NCBI GenBank assembly: GCA_003524705.1
Contig: DQGV01000235.1
Span: forward strand, 1-8,360
Reading direction: 5' to 3'
DNA length: 8,360 bases
Origin: Anaerolineae bacterium
Lineage (GTDB): Bacteria; Chloroflexota; Anaerolineae; Anaerolineales; Villigracilaceae
The notes beneath the pieces are model-generated. The model did no database searches and was not told the DNA's origin. It saw only the letters and a program-made list of their open reading frames with translations. Positions 1-6,971 of the stretch are shown in pieces. Made by a program: the position numbers and the translations under genes. How positions within the stretch are numbered: position 1 is the stretch's first letter; each line of letters begins with the position of its first letter.

Positions 1-177
1 GTAAAAAATATAGCATCCAAGCAGAAAAAAAAAGATTTATTATTTGTTCAAGAATTACTTGCAAACAGGAAAATAAAATCAGTGATTGATAAAACTTTTC
101 CTTTGATTGAATTAGCTGATGCGTTTCGATATTTTGAGTCTGGAAAAGTTAAAGGGAAAGTGGTGATAAGTCATTAA
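1..177 (+). CDS. Zinc-type NAD(P)-dependent alcohol dehydrogenase, C-terminal fragment
   Basis: The first frame is open from the window edge to a TAA at 175-177 and gives 58 residues. The segment IKSVIDKTFPLIELADAFRY followed by FESGKVKGKVVISH is the characteristic end of medium-chain dehydrogenase/reductase proteins, where the last strand and helix of the Rossmann domain lead into 'GKVVI'. Family members are typically 310-350 residues, so most of the gene, including the catalytic and zinc-binding parts, lies outside the window. It probably oxidises or reduces an alcohol, aldehyde or enone with NAD(P)H in the cytoplasm; the substrate cannot be told from this piece. It is cut by the window edge, not broken. 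Family assignment is fairly secure; sub-family (ADH versus quinone reductase) is not. Confidence 0.82.
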   Translation, partial: VKNIASKQKKKDLLFVQELLANRKIKSVIDKTFPLIELADAFRYFESGKVKGKVVISH

Positions 178-183
178 CCAATT

Positions 184-243
184 GTAGGGACACAGCGAGT
201 CACTTAATGGTTTTGATTATCAATCATTCCGCTGTGTCCCTAC
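184..243. repeat. Imperfect palindromic element with 14-bp perfect inverted repeats (REP/MITE-like)
   Basis: GTAGGGACACAGCG at 184-197 is matched exactly by its reverse complement at 230-243. Inside, AATGGTT (206-212) can pair with AATCATT (222-228) with one G-U pair, so the 60-base unit can fold into a long two-part hairpin. It sits between the dehydrogenase stop (177) and the next start (262). There is no long T-run after the right arm, which argues against a simple intrinsic terminator. GTAGGGACA...TGTCCCTAC ends are, from general knowledge, typical of dispersed intergenic palindromes in several bacterial phyla. Only one copy is visible, so calling it a repeat family member is inference. 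Confidence 0.65.
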
Positions 244-261
244 TTTATTCAAGGAGCAAAC

Positions 262-630
262 ATGGATGAAATTCAAATCAAACTTTCAGGTTTATGGGTT
301 GCCACGATGTTGATTTATCTTTTAGGGGATGTATTACGCTTGTTCAGTGGTGATACAAAACCAGGCGAAATGGCTGGGCAAGTGGTCAGCAAAAATATGT
401 ATTTGATTGCCGCTGTATTAATGTTGATTCCAATTTTGATGGTTTTGTTTTCTTTATTCCTAGATTACCCCGCCAATCGTTGGTCAAATATTATTGTGGC
501 TGGGTTCTTTTTGTTATTCAATCTAATTGGTTTGCCAGGTTATCCATCATTATATGATAAATTTTTGTTAGCAGTTAGCCTTGTATTTAATGGAATGACC
601 ATTTGGTTGGCATGGAATTGGGTACAATAA
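262..630 (+). CDS. Small four-helix membrane protein, probable DUF6326 family
   Basis: The protein is 122 residues with about four hydrophobic segments (residues 8-28, 46-67, 73-93 and 98-120), so it should be an integral membrane protein with no large soluble part. The start MDEIQIKLSGLWVATMLIYL, followed by a conserved-looking Asp in the first helix region (D23), resembles DUF6326 proteins, which begin 'kvkLStLWiFvmlN...D'. The function of that family is unknown. AAGGAG at 251-256 lies six bases before the ATG and supports this start. The gene starts just 18 bases after the inverted repeat and is followed 17 bases downstream by another small membrane protein gene on the same strand, so the two may be co-transcribed. 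The domain assignment is from recognition by eye only. Confidence 0.72.
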   Translation: MDEIQIKLSGLWVATMLIYLLGDVLRLFSGDTKPGEMAGQVVSKNMYLIAAVLMLIPILMVLFSLFLDYPANRWSNIIVAGFFLLFNLIGLPGYPSLYDKFLLAVSLVFNGMTIWLAWNWVQ

Positions 631-647
631 GCGCAAGGAGAATTATT

Positions 648-854
648 ATGCGACAACGAAATTGGCGTTTGGTGATTGTAGGAATATTTTTTATCGTAAT
701 TGGGTTTGCAATTTTCTTATTTGTTCCATCCCTCGGGCAGTATTCCACAGATCCTGTTGAATTTACAAGGCTAATTGGCAATGTCTCTGAAGTAGTGATT
801 GGCGTGAGTGTGGCTTTGATTATTTTCGGTTTGATTGGCACAAAACCGAAGTAA
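648..854 (+). CDS. Hypothetical two-helix membrane protein
   Basis: I do not recognise this 68-residue protein. An open frame extends back to an ATG at 603, but the ATG at 648 is preferred: it has AAGGAG at 635-640 at good spacing, and it avoids overlap with the preceding gene, which ends at 630. From this start the protein is basic at the N terminus (MRQRNWR), then has a hydrophobic helix at residues 7-27, a polar stretch of about 16 residues containing SLGQYSTDPVEFTRLIGN, and a second helix at residues 44-63 ending in GTKPK. This suggests a small helical hairpin in the membrane with a short external loop. It probably shares a transcript with the DUF6326-like gene. The terminator at 883-913 follows. 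Confidence 0.6.
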   Translation: MRQRNWRLVIVGIFFIVIGFAIFLFVPSLGQYSTDPVEFTRLIGNVSEVVIGVSVALIIFGLIGTKPK

Positions 855-882
855 TTAGGTTTTATAAGTTATAAAGATAAAT

Positions 883-913
883 AAAAGAGGTTGGTAAATT
901 ACCAACCTCTTTT
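883..913. terminator. Bidirectional intrinsic terminator between convergent genes
   Basis: AAAAGAGGTTGGT (883-895) pairs perfectly with 901-913 across a five-base AAATT loop. Reading plus, the stem ends in a T-run (910-914). Reading minus, the stem is followed by a T-rich stretch (the complement of 871-886). It lies between the stop of the small membrane protein (854) and the stop of hpf (918-920) and can end transcription from both sides. It is therefore the likely end of the pilus/comF/hpf transcript. Confidence 0.9.
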
Positions 914-917
914 TACT

Positions 918-1481
918 TCACCCAAGTTCAGGTTCAATCAAACCATAACTTCCATTTCTACGCCGATACAGTACATTCATTTTTCCAGTCTCCGCATTGT
1001 AAAAGATAAAGAAGTTGTCATGACCTAAATCTCGCATTTGCACTAAGGCCTCATCTTCAGTCATCGGATACATCGTAAATTTCTTACGCTTTGCAAACAA
1101 TGGGGAAAGTTCGCCTGTATCTTCATCAAATACCTCTTCTACAACTTCAGCCGCAGATTTTCCATCACCCCGCCCACGATAATGCTTGCCTTTATGCCGT
1201 TCAATTTGGCGTTGCATATTGTCGAAAGCGGCGTCAAATGCTGAAAGCACCTCATCAGCCCGTACCTCAGAGCGAAGCGTAAATCCCTTTCCATACACCA
1301 TAATCTCAGCCACGTTTCTATCTTTGGCATCGCGTGCCGCTTTATAATGCGAAAGTTGCACACGCGCTTCATCAATGGCTGGCAGATAATGGTCTAAATT
1401 TCCCGCCTTTTTATTTACATGCTCTTCAATTTTTTCGGTCAAACGGATATTAACGGTTTGAATTTCGACTTTGTTTGTCAT
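918..1481 (-). CDS. hpf: Ribosome hibernation-promoting factor, long form
   Basis: This 187-residue protein has the full two-domain layout of long HPF. The N-terminal S30AE/RaiA domain (about residues 4-100) contains a basic region around residues 91-104 (RQIERHKGKHYRGR). An acidic linker follows (about 108-127), then a C-terminal dimerisation domain (about 130-186) with the typical block DNFFIFYNAETGKMNVLYRR and the ending GSYGLIEP. By family knowledge, the N-domain binds the decoding centre of the 30S subunit and the C-domain joins two ribosomes into inactive 100S dimers in stationary phase or starvation. The length matches the usual 175-195 residues. GGAG lies just upstream of the ATG on the minus strand (complement of 1486-1489). 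It is 21 bases after comF and looks like the last gene of the operon. Confidence 0.95.
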   Translation of the reverse strand: MTNKVEIQTVNIRLTEKIEEHVNKKAGNLDHYLPAIDEARVQLSHYKAARDAKDRNVAEIMVYGKGFTLRSEVRADEVLSAFDAAFDNMQRQIERHKGKHYRGRGDGKSAAEVVEEVFDEDTGELSPLFAKRKKFTMYPMTEDEALVQMRDLGHDNFFIFYNAETGKMNVLYRRRNGSYGLIEPELG

Positions 1482-1502
1482 TATGTTCTCCTATCTATTA
1501 AT

Positions 1503-2231
1503 TTATACGGTTTGCAAGCTATGATGTTGCAAAGCCCGTGCTACCGTTAAAGCATACACATTTTCAGCACCTGCTTGATACAAAGCCTCAGCAATGGATG
1601 ATAATGTCGCCCCAGTCGTAGATACATCATCCATCACCACGATGTTTTTACGCTTCACACTTGCCTCAGCCTGAAACGCCCCTTCGACATTTTTCTTCCT
1701 TTCAACTTTGGTCAAGCCAACTTGCGTGCGCGTTTCTTTTTTTCTTGTTATTGCATTTGGAGCATATTCAACCTGCAAACCCAATGAAAGAGGTTTTGCA
1801 ATCATCGCCACTTGGTTATAGCCACGTTGTTTTATTCTTTGTTTCCCCAAAGGTGTGGGGATAATCATATCAATTTGCCAGTTTAGCTTTTGCACAAATG
1901 GCAACATCTGAAATGCAATCGCATCGCCCATAGACATATCTTTATGGTATTTCAATTTATGCAAAGCATGTTGAATCGGGTTTTCAAAAACTGTCCATGC
2001 CCTCAACATACGAAAATGCGGTTTATCAGCAAGGCAAGTTTTGCAAACACCCACTTGCTCCTGTGGTAAACCGCATACATCACACACAATTCCATCTAAA
2101 ATTTTAACTTTACTTTGGCATTCTTCACACCAACGCGAGCCCGCTTTATCACACCCTCCACACACAGGTGGGAAAAGCAAATCAAGTGCGCTCCAAGTTG
2201 AGCGGTATAAAGCGTATTTCCAATTTGTCAA
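1503..2231 (-). CDS. comF: ComF family amidophosphoribosyltransferase-like protein
   Basis: The 242-residue protein matches ComF in length and layout. The N terminus carries four Cys pairs (C24/C27, C35/C38, C50/C53, C63/C66) consistent with a zinc-binding double-zinc-ribbon. The C-terminal half is a type I phosphoribosyltransferase domain with RGYNQ (136-140), the ETRTQVGLTKVERKKNV block (166-182) and the PRPP loop VVMDDVSTTGAT (198-209). In naturally transformable bacteria, ComF acts in the cytoplasm during DNA uptake; its exact reaction is not settled. The start is TTG at 2229-2231, preceded by GAGG six bases upstream; an in-frame TAG lies only a few codons further up, so no longer form is likely. 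It sits 50 bases after tadC and 21 before hpf. The comF-hpf pairing is common in other phyla. Confidence 0.93.
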   Translation of the reverse strand: MTNWKYALYRSTWSALDLLFPPVCGGCDKAGSRWCEECQSKVKILDGIVCDVCGLPQEQVGVCKTCLADKPHFRMLRAWTVFENPIQHALHKLKYHKDMSMGDAIAFQMLPFVQKLNWQIDMIIPTPLGKQRIKQRGYNQVAMIAKPLSLGLQVEYAPNAITRKKETRTQVGLTKVERKKNVEGAFQAEASVKRKNIVVMDDVSTTGATLSSIAEALYQAGAENVYALTVARALQHHSLQTV

Positions 2232-2281
2232 ATCTGCCTCGCTATTTACCTAACGCCAGCAGTTTACTTCAATCACAAAAT

Positions 2282-3247
2282 TTAATTACCTAACAGTGGT
2301 CCAAATGCACCTGCAATTTGGAAGGCGGCAGGTGCCATCAAAATAATCATAATAGACGGAAACGTCAATAATGCCATTGGAATAATCATTTTCACTGGTG
2401 CTTGATGAGCCTGTTCCTCTGCACGCTGGCGACGTTTCACGCGCATCTGGTCTGATTGAATGCGCAATACTTTCGCTAAACTCACACCAAGGGCTTGGCT
2501 TTGAATTACAGCAGCCACAAAACTTGTTAACTCGCCTAACCCCACACGACTTTCCATATCACGTAAGGCTTCACGTTGCGTTTTACCCAACTGAACCTCA
2601 CGAATACAACGTCCAAATAAAATAGAGAGTTCATTCTCCCATTTCTCTGCTACTTTAGACATCGATGCTTCAAAACCCAAGCCTGCTTCTACACAAATCG
2701 TTAACAAATCTAAAGCATCGGGCATTGCTTTTCGTACTTCATTCTGTCTGCGGGAAATACGGCTTGATAACCACATTTGGGGAAAGAAAAATCCTAAGGT
2801 TGTAAATATACCAACAACTAATACAATCCGCCCAAAGGGCCAATTAACCGTGGGTAAGGTAGAAATCAGTAACAAAAGTCCACCAAAAATAGCTGCACCA
2901 ACAAAGCGGGTTGCTAAAAAGGTGGAAGCATCAATACGACCAGGGTTTCCTGCTAGCTCAAGTTTACGGGTTGTTTCTTGAAGTAATTTTTCAGGAGTAA
3001 AACGAGAGGATATATCACCTAATCGTCTAACTAGCGGAAGTACAATGCGTTCCATGAAAGGTTGTTGTAATTCAACATCCTCAAGGGATATATTCTCTCC
3101 ACGTTGAGTAGCTTCTGCTAGGCGAGCAAGTACAGGGTCACCTTCTTCACCTTGTGCCTGACGTGCAAATCTCGCACCAACAATCACAAGTACAACTGCC
3201 CCACCAATAATAACAATAGCAACAATGATGCCGATTAATAAATTCAT
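2282..3247 (-). CDS. tadC: Tad pilus inner-membrane platform protein TadC (type II secretion F-domain)
   Basis: The 321-residue protein has a TM segment at residues 4-24, a soluble region, two TM segments at about 108-128 and 138-158, a T2SSF/GspF domain starting near residue 175 (MPDALDLLTICVEAGLGFEA), and a final TM at about 287-310. The sequence LGVSLAKVLRIQSDQMRVKR (253-272) followed by AEEQAHQAPVKMIIP is typical of TadC. By family knowledge it forms, with TadB, the membrane platform on which the CpaF motor acts to insert pilin subunits. The ATG is separated from the tadB stop by one base. Its likely ribosome site (GAGGTG) lies inside the last tadB codons, which suggests translational coupling and a 1:1 product ratio with TadB. 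TadC and TadB are paralogues; the order here follows the usual CpaF-TadB-TadC arrangement. Confidence 0.93.
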   Translation of the reverse strand: MNLLIGIIVAIVIIGGAVVLVIVGARFARQAQGEEGDPVLARLAEATQRGENISLEDVELQQPFMERIVLPLVRRLGDISSRFTPEKLLQETTRKLELAGNPGRIDASTFLATRFVGAAIFGGLLLLISTLPTVNWPFGRIVLVVGIFTTLGFFFPQMWLSSRISRRQNEVRKAMPDALDLLTICVEAGLGFEASMSKVAEKWENELSILFGRCIREVQLGKTQREALRDMESRVGLGELTSFVAAVIQSQALGVSLAKVLRIQSDQMRVKRRQRAEEQAHQAPVKMIIPMALLTFPSIMIILMAPAAFQIAGAFGPLLGN

Positions 3248-3248
3248 A

Positions 3249-4208
3249 TTACACCTCGATATCTGCTATCTTCATCATAATAAAATAACTAGAAGAAATT
3301 AAGCCAAGTACAACACAAATAATAATAGAGGTACAGATAGGCCCACCAGCTGTCACAGATAATAAATATTCTGGGTTAAGAAACCAAAGAATAATTGTAA
3401 GACCAAATGGAATTAAGGAAAGAACCGTACCAGAAGTCCTCACCTGAGCAGTTAATACACGCACTTCACCTTTGATGCGGATACGTTCACGAATCGTAAA
3501 AGATATACTATCTAAAATTTCAGAGAGATTACCACCAACTTCACGTTGGACGTTAATAGCGGTTACCACAAAGTCAAGGTCGTCGCTTGGAATACGTCTT
3601 AATAAATTATCAAGCGCTGTTCCCATAGGAATACCAATTTGCATTTCTTGAACAACCCGCTTAAATTCATCATTAATAGGAGAAGGCAATTCCTTGCTAA
3701 TCGCCTCCATAGCTTGCATTGTAGAGTAACCTGCACGCAAACCATTTACCATCAAGTTAAGCATATCAGGTAATTGGTCATTAAATTTTTGCAACCTTTT
3801 ACGCTGTTGAGTCCTCACATAAAATCGTGGAGCAATTGCGCCAATCCCAGCGCCAATCAATGCAGATACAGGATGGCGGTTTCCAAAAAACCATGCAAAC
3901 AGTGCAAAGATAAAAATACTAGCAACAATGACAACCAGGTATTCCGCCACCTTTAATTTTAAATCTGCGCGGGCAAGTTGTTTTGCAATGCCATCACCAA
4001 AGTTTGTTTTTTCTACCCTTCTAGAAACCCAATTTGTGAGTACATATTTCTGTGCCTCACGATCCACATCATCTTTGTTACTACCATCATCTATATATTG
4101 ACTTAAACGCTCTTCAACTAATGCCCGCTCACTATTTGAAGAAATAACAACACCAATAATCAATAAAATGATTAAGATGATGCCACCGATAATAATAATC
4201 CAAGCCAT
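3249..4208 (-). CDS. tadB: Tad pilus inner-membrane platform protein TadB (type II secretion F-domain)
   Basis: The 319-residue protein starts with a strongly hydrophobic helix (residues 3-23), then a charged cytoplasmic region (24-85). Two TM segments follow at about 88-108 and 113-130, then a T2SSF domain (about 147-255) beginning DMLNLMVNGLRAGYSTMQAM and containing the IGIPMGTALDNLLRRIPSDD and VQREVGGNLSEILD blocks. Two C-terminal TM helices lie at about 260-277 and 291-312. By family knowledge it is a core platform protein of the Tad/Flp assembly machine, contacting the CpaF ATPase and TadC. The ATG at 4206-4208 is preceded by AAAGGAA, a usable ribosome site. It lies 28 bases after cpaF and one base before tadC. 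Length and topology are normal for the family. Confidence 0.93.
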   Translation of the reverse strand: MAWIIIIGGIILIILLIIGVVISSNSERALVEERLSQYIDDGSNKDDVDREAQKYVLTNWVSRRVEKTNFGDGIAKQLARADLKLKVAEYLVVIVASIFIFALFAWFFGNRHPVSALIGAGIGAIAPRFYVRTQQRKRLQKFNDQLPDMLNLMVNGLRAGYSTMQAMEAISKELPSPINDEFKRVVQEMQIGIPMGTALDNLLRRIPSDDLDFVVTAINVQREVGGNLSEILDSISFTIRERIRIKGEVRVLTAQVRTSGTVLSLIPFGLTIILWFLNPEYLLSVTAGGPICTSIIICVVLGLISSSYFIMMKIADIEV

Positions 4209-4236
4209 GTGTTCCTTTGTTTTCTAAAACCGCTTT

Positions 4237-5697
4237 TTAATAACGGCGTCTTTCGCCGATACCAAAAATAGAAGGAGGGAGTTGAATCCCAGCCGCTTCA
4301 ATCTTATCCATAAACTTTGGTCTTAAACCAGTTGGGCGTAACCGACCGATAATTCTTCCATTTTCAGTACCAGATTGCTCAAAGACGAAAATATCGGTCA
4401 TGGTAATTACTTCGCCTTCCATACCACTGACTTCTGCAATCGTAGTCACTTTACGAGTACCATCGCGCATACGCTCTTGTTGCACAATCACATCCACTGC
4501 GCTTGCCACTTGTTCACGAATAGCGCGCACTGGCAAATCCATACCAGCCATCAAACACATGGTTTCGATACGAGCCAATGCATCACGCGGACTATTCGCG
4601 TGGGCTGTCGTCATCGAACCATCGTGACCTGTGTTCATGGCTTGTAACATGTCTAATGTTTCACCACCACGGCACTCACCCACGATAATTCTTTCAGGAC
4701 GCATACGTAGGGCATTAATCACCAAGTCACGAATTGTAATTTCACCACGACCTTCAATATTCGGTGGGCGAGATTCTAAAGTCACTACATGTTCTTGGCG
4801 CAGTTGTAACTCAGCCGCATTTTCAATTGTCAAAATGCGTTCATCAGACGGAATAAAACTGGAAAGCACATTCAACAAAGTCGTTTTACCAGAACCTGTA
4901 CCACCAGAAATAATGATATTCAAACGTGACTCTACACAAGCTTTTAAGAACTGAACCGACTCAGCAGAGATAGAGCCAAACTGAACCATCTGGTCAACAG
5001 TAATTGGGTTTTTAGAAAATTTACGAATTGTCAGAACAGGTCCCACCAAAGAAATAGGCGGAATGACAGCATTCACACGAGAACCATCAGGCAAACGCGC
5101 ATCTACATATGGGCTAGATTCATCAATACGGCGTCCAAGAGGCGCAACGATACGGTCAATAATTCTCATCACATGGTCATTACTCTCAAAAGTAATTGGC
5201 ACACGATGAATCTTACCCTTACGCTCAATATAAATATTCTTCGGTCCGTTCACCATAATTTCTGTAATGGTGTCATCTTCTAACAAAGATTGCAAAGGAC
5301 CAAAACCTAAAATTTCAGCCGCAATTTGCTCAAACAAACGCGCACGCTCTGGGCGTGAAAGAACAATATTTTCTTCTGCAAGAATCTGCTCAAACAAACC
5401 TTGAATAGTACGGCGAACTTCTTCCGTCCGCGTCACATCCATCGAAGGGTCAATTTCAGCCAATAACTTATTTTGGACGCGGGTCTTCAAATCAAAATAT
5501 GACCCAGCTTGCGGAGATGTTATCGGTGCACTGACTCTTCGGGCTTGTAATGATGAAAGGCGGGATGAGTCGCCTCCACCTCCGCCTGAACCTGCTTGCC
5601 CACCTCCACCTGCTCCTTGCGCCGGCGGATTCGCATTGGTATTCCCCTGTGCATTATTATTTCCTTGGCCTTGCTCAATACGTCGAAGTAACGACAT
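4237..5697 (-). CDS. cpaF: Tad pilus assembly ATPase CpaF/TadA
   Basis: This 486-residue member of the VirB11/PilT-like secretion ATPases is complete. It has a low-complexity Gly/Asn/Gln/Pro leader (about 8-64), the N-terminal all-alpha/PAS-like region (about 68-250, with EILGFGPLQSLLEDDTITEI and YVDARLPDGSRVNAV), Walker A GGTGSGKTT (265-273), Asp box ILTIENAAELQL (288-299), Walker B RIIVGECRGGE (336-346) and His box TGHDGSMTTAHANSPRDAL (356-374). All ATPase motifs are intact. By family knowledge it forms a cytoplasmic hexamer that powers Flp pilus assembly through TadB/TadC. AAGGAG overlaps the TAA stop of cpaE, eight bases before this ATG, implying coupled translation. The glycine-rich leader is longer than usual; it could be a flexible tether or interaction tail. 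Confidence 0.96.
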   Translation of the reverse strand: MSLLRRIEQGQGNNNAQGNTNANPPAQGAGGGGQAGSGGGGGDSSRLSSLQARRVSAPITSPQAGSYFDLKTRVQNKLLAEIDPSMDVTRTEEVRRTIQGLFEQILAEENIVLSRPERARLFEQIAAEILGFGPLQSLLEDDTITEIMVNGPKNIYIERKGKIHRVPITFESNDHVMRIIDRIVAPLGRRIDESSPYVDARLPDGSRVNAVIPPISLVGPVLTIRKFSKNPITVDQMVQFGSISAESVQFLKACVESRLNIIISGGTGSGKTTLLNVLSSFIPSDERILTIENAAELQLRQEHVVTLESRPPNIEGRGEITIRDLVINALRMRPERIIVGECRGGETLDMLQAMNTGHDGSMTTAHANSPRDALARIETMCLMAGMDLPVRAIREQVASAVDVIVQQERMRDGTRKVTTIAEVSGMEGEVITMTDIFVFEQSGTENGRIIGRLRPTGLRPKFMDKIEAAGIQLPPSIFGIGERRRY

Positions 5698-5708
5698 AAT
5701 AAAACTCC

Positions 5709-6944
5709 TTAACGTTTACCAATTGGCGCACCATCTACTGCTTCGATAGCAGTAATCCGCGCCCGAACTGCTTCAGCCAACGAAAGAATTCCTCTTCCTA
5801 TTGGTTGAGATTTATTATCTAACATAAAAGGCACACCACGATTCACTGCGGTTATCGCAACTTTCTCATCAAATGGAATTGTCACAGCAATTTCATGTTT
5901 GAGGTTTTCACTCACTCGTTCCGGTGAAATCGAAATTCTTTTATCATACCGGTTCATTGCAAACAAAATTCTTTCTTTACTTACACCCATCGTTTGTAAC
6001 AAATCTAATAAAGCACGCGCATTTTTTATTGCTGGGATCTCTTGTGTCGTAATCAAAACAACTACATCACTTATATCTATTGTAGCAAGGACAACGTCTG
6101 TTAAAATTGTTGAAGTATCCACAACAATATAAGAAAACATATTTTGTAAAAATTGTAATACTTTTGTAAATTGGTCAGCAGATACTCGTTCTGCTTGTTC
6201 AGGTTTCAAAGGAGCAGCTAAAATACGAATTCCAGATGCTTCATGCTTAACAAGAATTTCTTCGATAATTTCAGGTTCAAGGTCATCTACACGAGGGGCA
6301 ACATCTAAAACATTGTTTTTACCTTGCTCATTTACAAAAATGGCGACATCACCAAATTGCAAATTTCCATCTATTAATACAGCACGAGTATCTTCATTAT
6401 TTAGTGCAATTGCTAAATTGACAGCCACTGTTGTACAACCAGTCCCGCCCTTAGGGCTGTAGACCACAACAATTTTTCCCTTTGTTGCCGGAGTAAATCC
6501 GCCCATCATACTTATACCGCCCGGACCAGAAATTACTGTTTGTTGCTTAACATTTTTTGCACGCTCACTATGAGCCATTTCACCAGCTCGTTTAATGGCG
6601 GAAATTAAATCATCGCCCATTGGTGGCTTTGTCAAAAAGTCACGTGCGCCAGCCAACATAGCACGGCGCATATAATTTGGGTCACCTTGTACAGATAGAA
6701 TTACGACTTGAATATGTGGTGACTTCTGACGAATTTCCTCTGTGGCTGTAATGCCATCAATATCCGGCATGTTGATGTCCATTAGAATAACATCAGGGTC
6801 AAGCTCGCCAGCAAGTTGTATACCTTCCCGTCCTGTGCGAGCCGTACCCACCACATCCACATCAGACTCGAATTGTAGCAACTTACGCACATTTTCGCGC
6901 GTTTCTGCAATATCATCAACAATCAAGACTCGAATTTTATCCAT
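5709..6944 (-). CDS. cpaE: CpaE/TadZ-like protein: response-regulator receiver domain fused to a MinD-family ATPase
   Basis: The 411-residue protein has a receiver domain (about 3-122), a Gly/Met/Thr-rich linker (about 130-154) and a MinD/ParA-like ATPase (about 156-395). The receiver carries D10/D11, phospho-acceptor D56 in LMDINMPDIDG, S84 and K106 in LTKPP, so all phosphorylation residues are present. The ATPase has the deviant Walker A KGGTGCTT (165-172), Walker A' VLIDGNLQFGDVA (D192) and Walker B YIVVDTS (D276). By family knowledge CpaE/TadZ marks the site of Tad assembly in the cell and may regulate the machine. It lies 27 bases after cpaB and 11 before cpaF. No good Shine-Dalgarno precedes the ATG (only a GTGGAT stretch), so translation may depend on readthrough from cpaB. 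A plain response regulator is excluded by the ATPase domain. Confidence 0.93.
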   Translation of the reverse strand: MDKIRVLIVDDIAETRENVRKLLQFESDVDVVGTARTGREGIQLAGELDPDVILMDINMPDIDGITATEEIRQKSPHIQVVILSVQGDPNYMRRAMLAGARDFLTKPPMGDDLISAIKRAGEMAHSERAKNVKQQTVISGPGGISMMGGFTPATKGKIVVVYSPKGGTGCTTVAVNLAIALNNEDTRAVLIDGNLQFGDVAIFVNEQGKNNVLDVAPRVDDLEPEIIEEILVKHEASGIRILAAPLKPEQAERVSADQFTKVLQFLQNMFSYIVVDTSTILTDVVLATIDISDVVVLITTQEIPAIKNARALLDLLQTMGVSKERILFAMNRYDKRISISPERVSENLKHEIAVTIPFDEKVAITAVNRGVPFMLDNKSQPIGRGILSLAEAVRARITAIEAVDGAPIGKR

Positions 6945-6971
6945 ACTTAATATACATCCACAGATTGAATT

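Noticed and set aside
587..841. Minus-strand frame opposite the small membrane protein gene
   Set aside because: The plus-strand reading has a good ribosome site and clean membrane helices; the minus reading is a Thr/Ile/Pro-rich shadow.
1496..1535. Possible internal promoter for hpf at the end of comF (TTGCAA ... TATAAA on the minus strand)
   Set aside because: The spacing is about 19 bases and the -35 match is weak; in AT-rich sequence this is not enough to call, although a separate hpf promoter remains possible.
2232..2281. Gap between tadC and comF examined for a terminator or promoter
   Set aside because: No hairpin with a T-run and no convincing -35/-10 pair was seen on the minus strand.
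4375..4954. Several plus-strand open frames opposite cpaF (including 4375-4647, 4400-4627 and 4631-4954)
   Set aside because: They are antisense to conserved ATPase motifs of cpaF, overlap each other in different frames, and their translations are rich in Ser/Thr/Cys/His with no recognisable domain; they are shadows.
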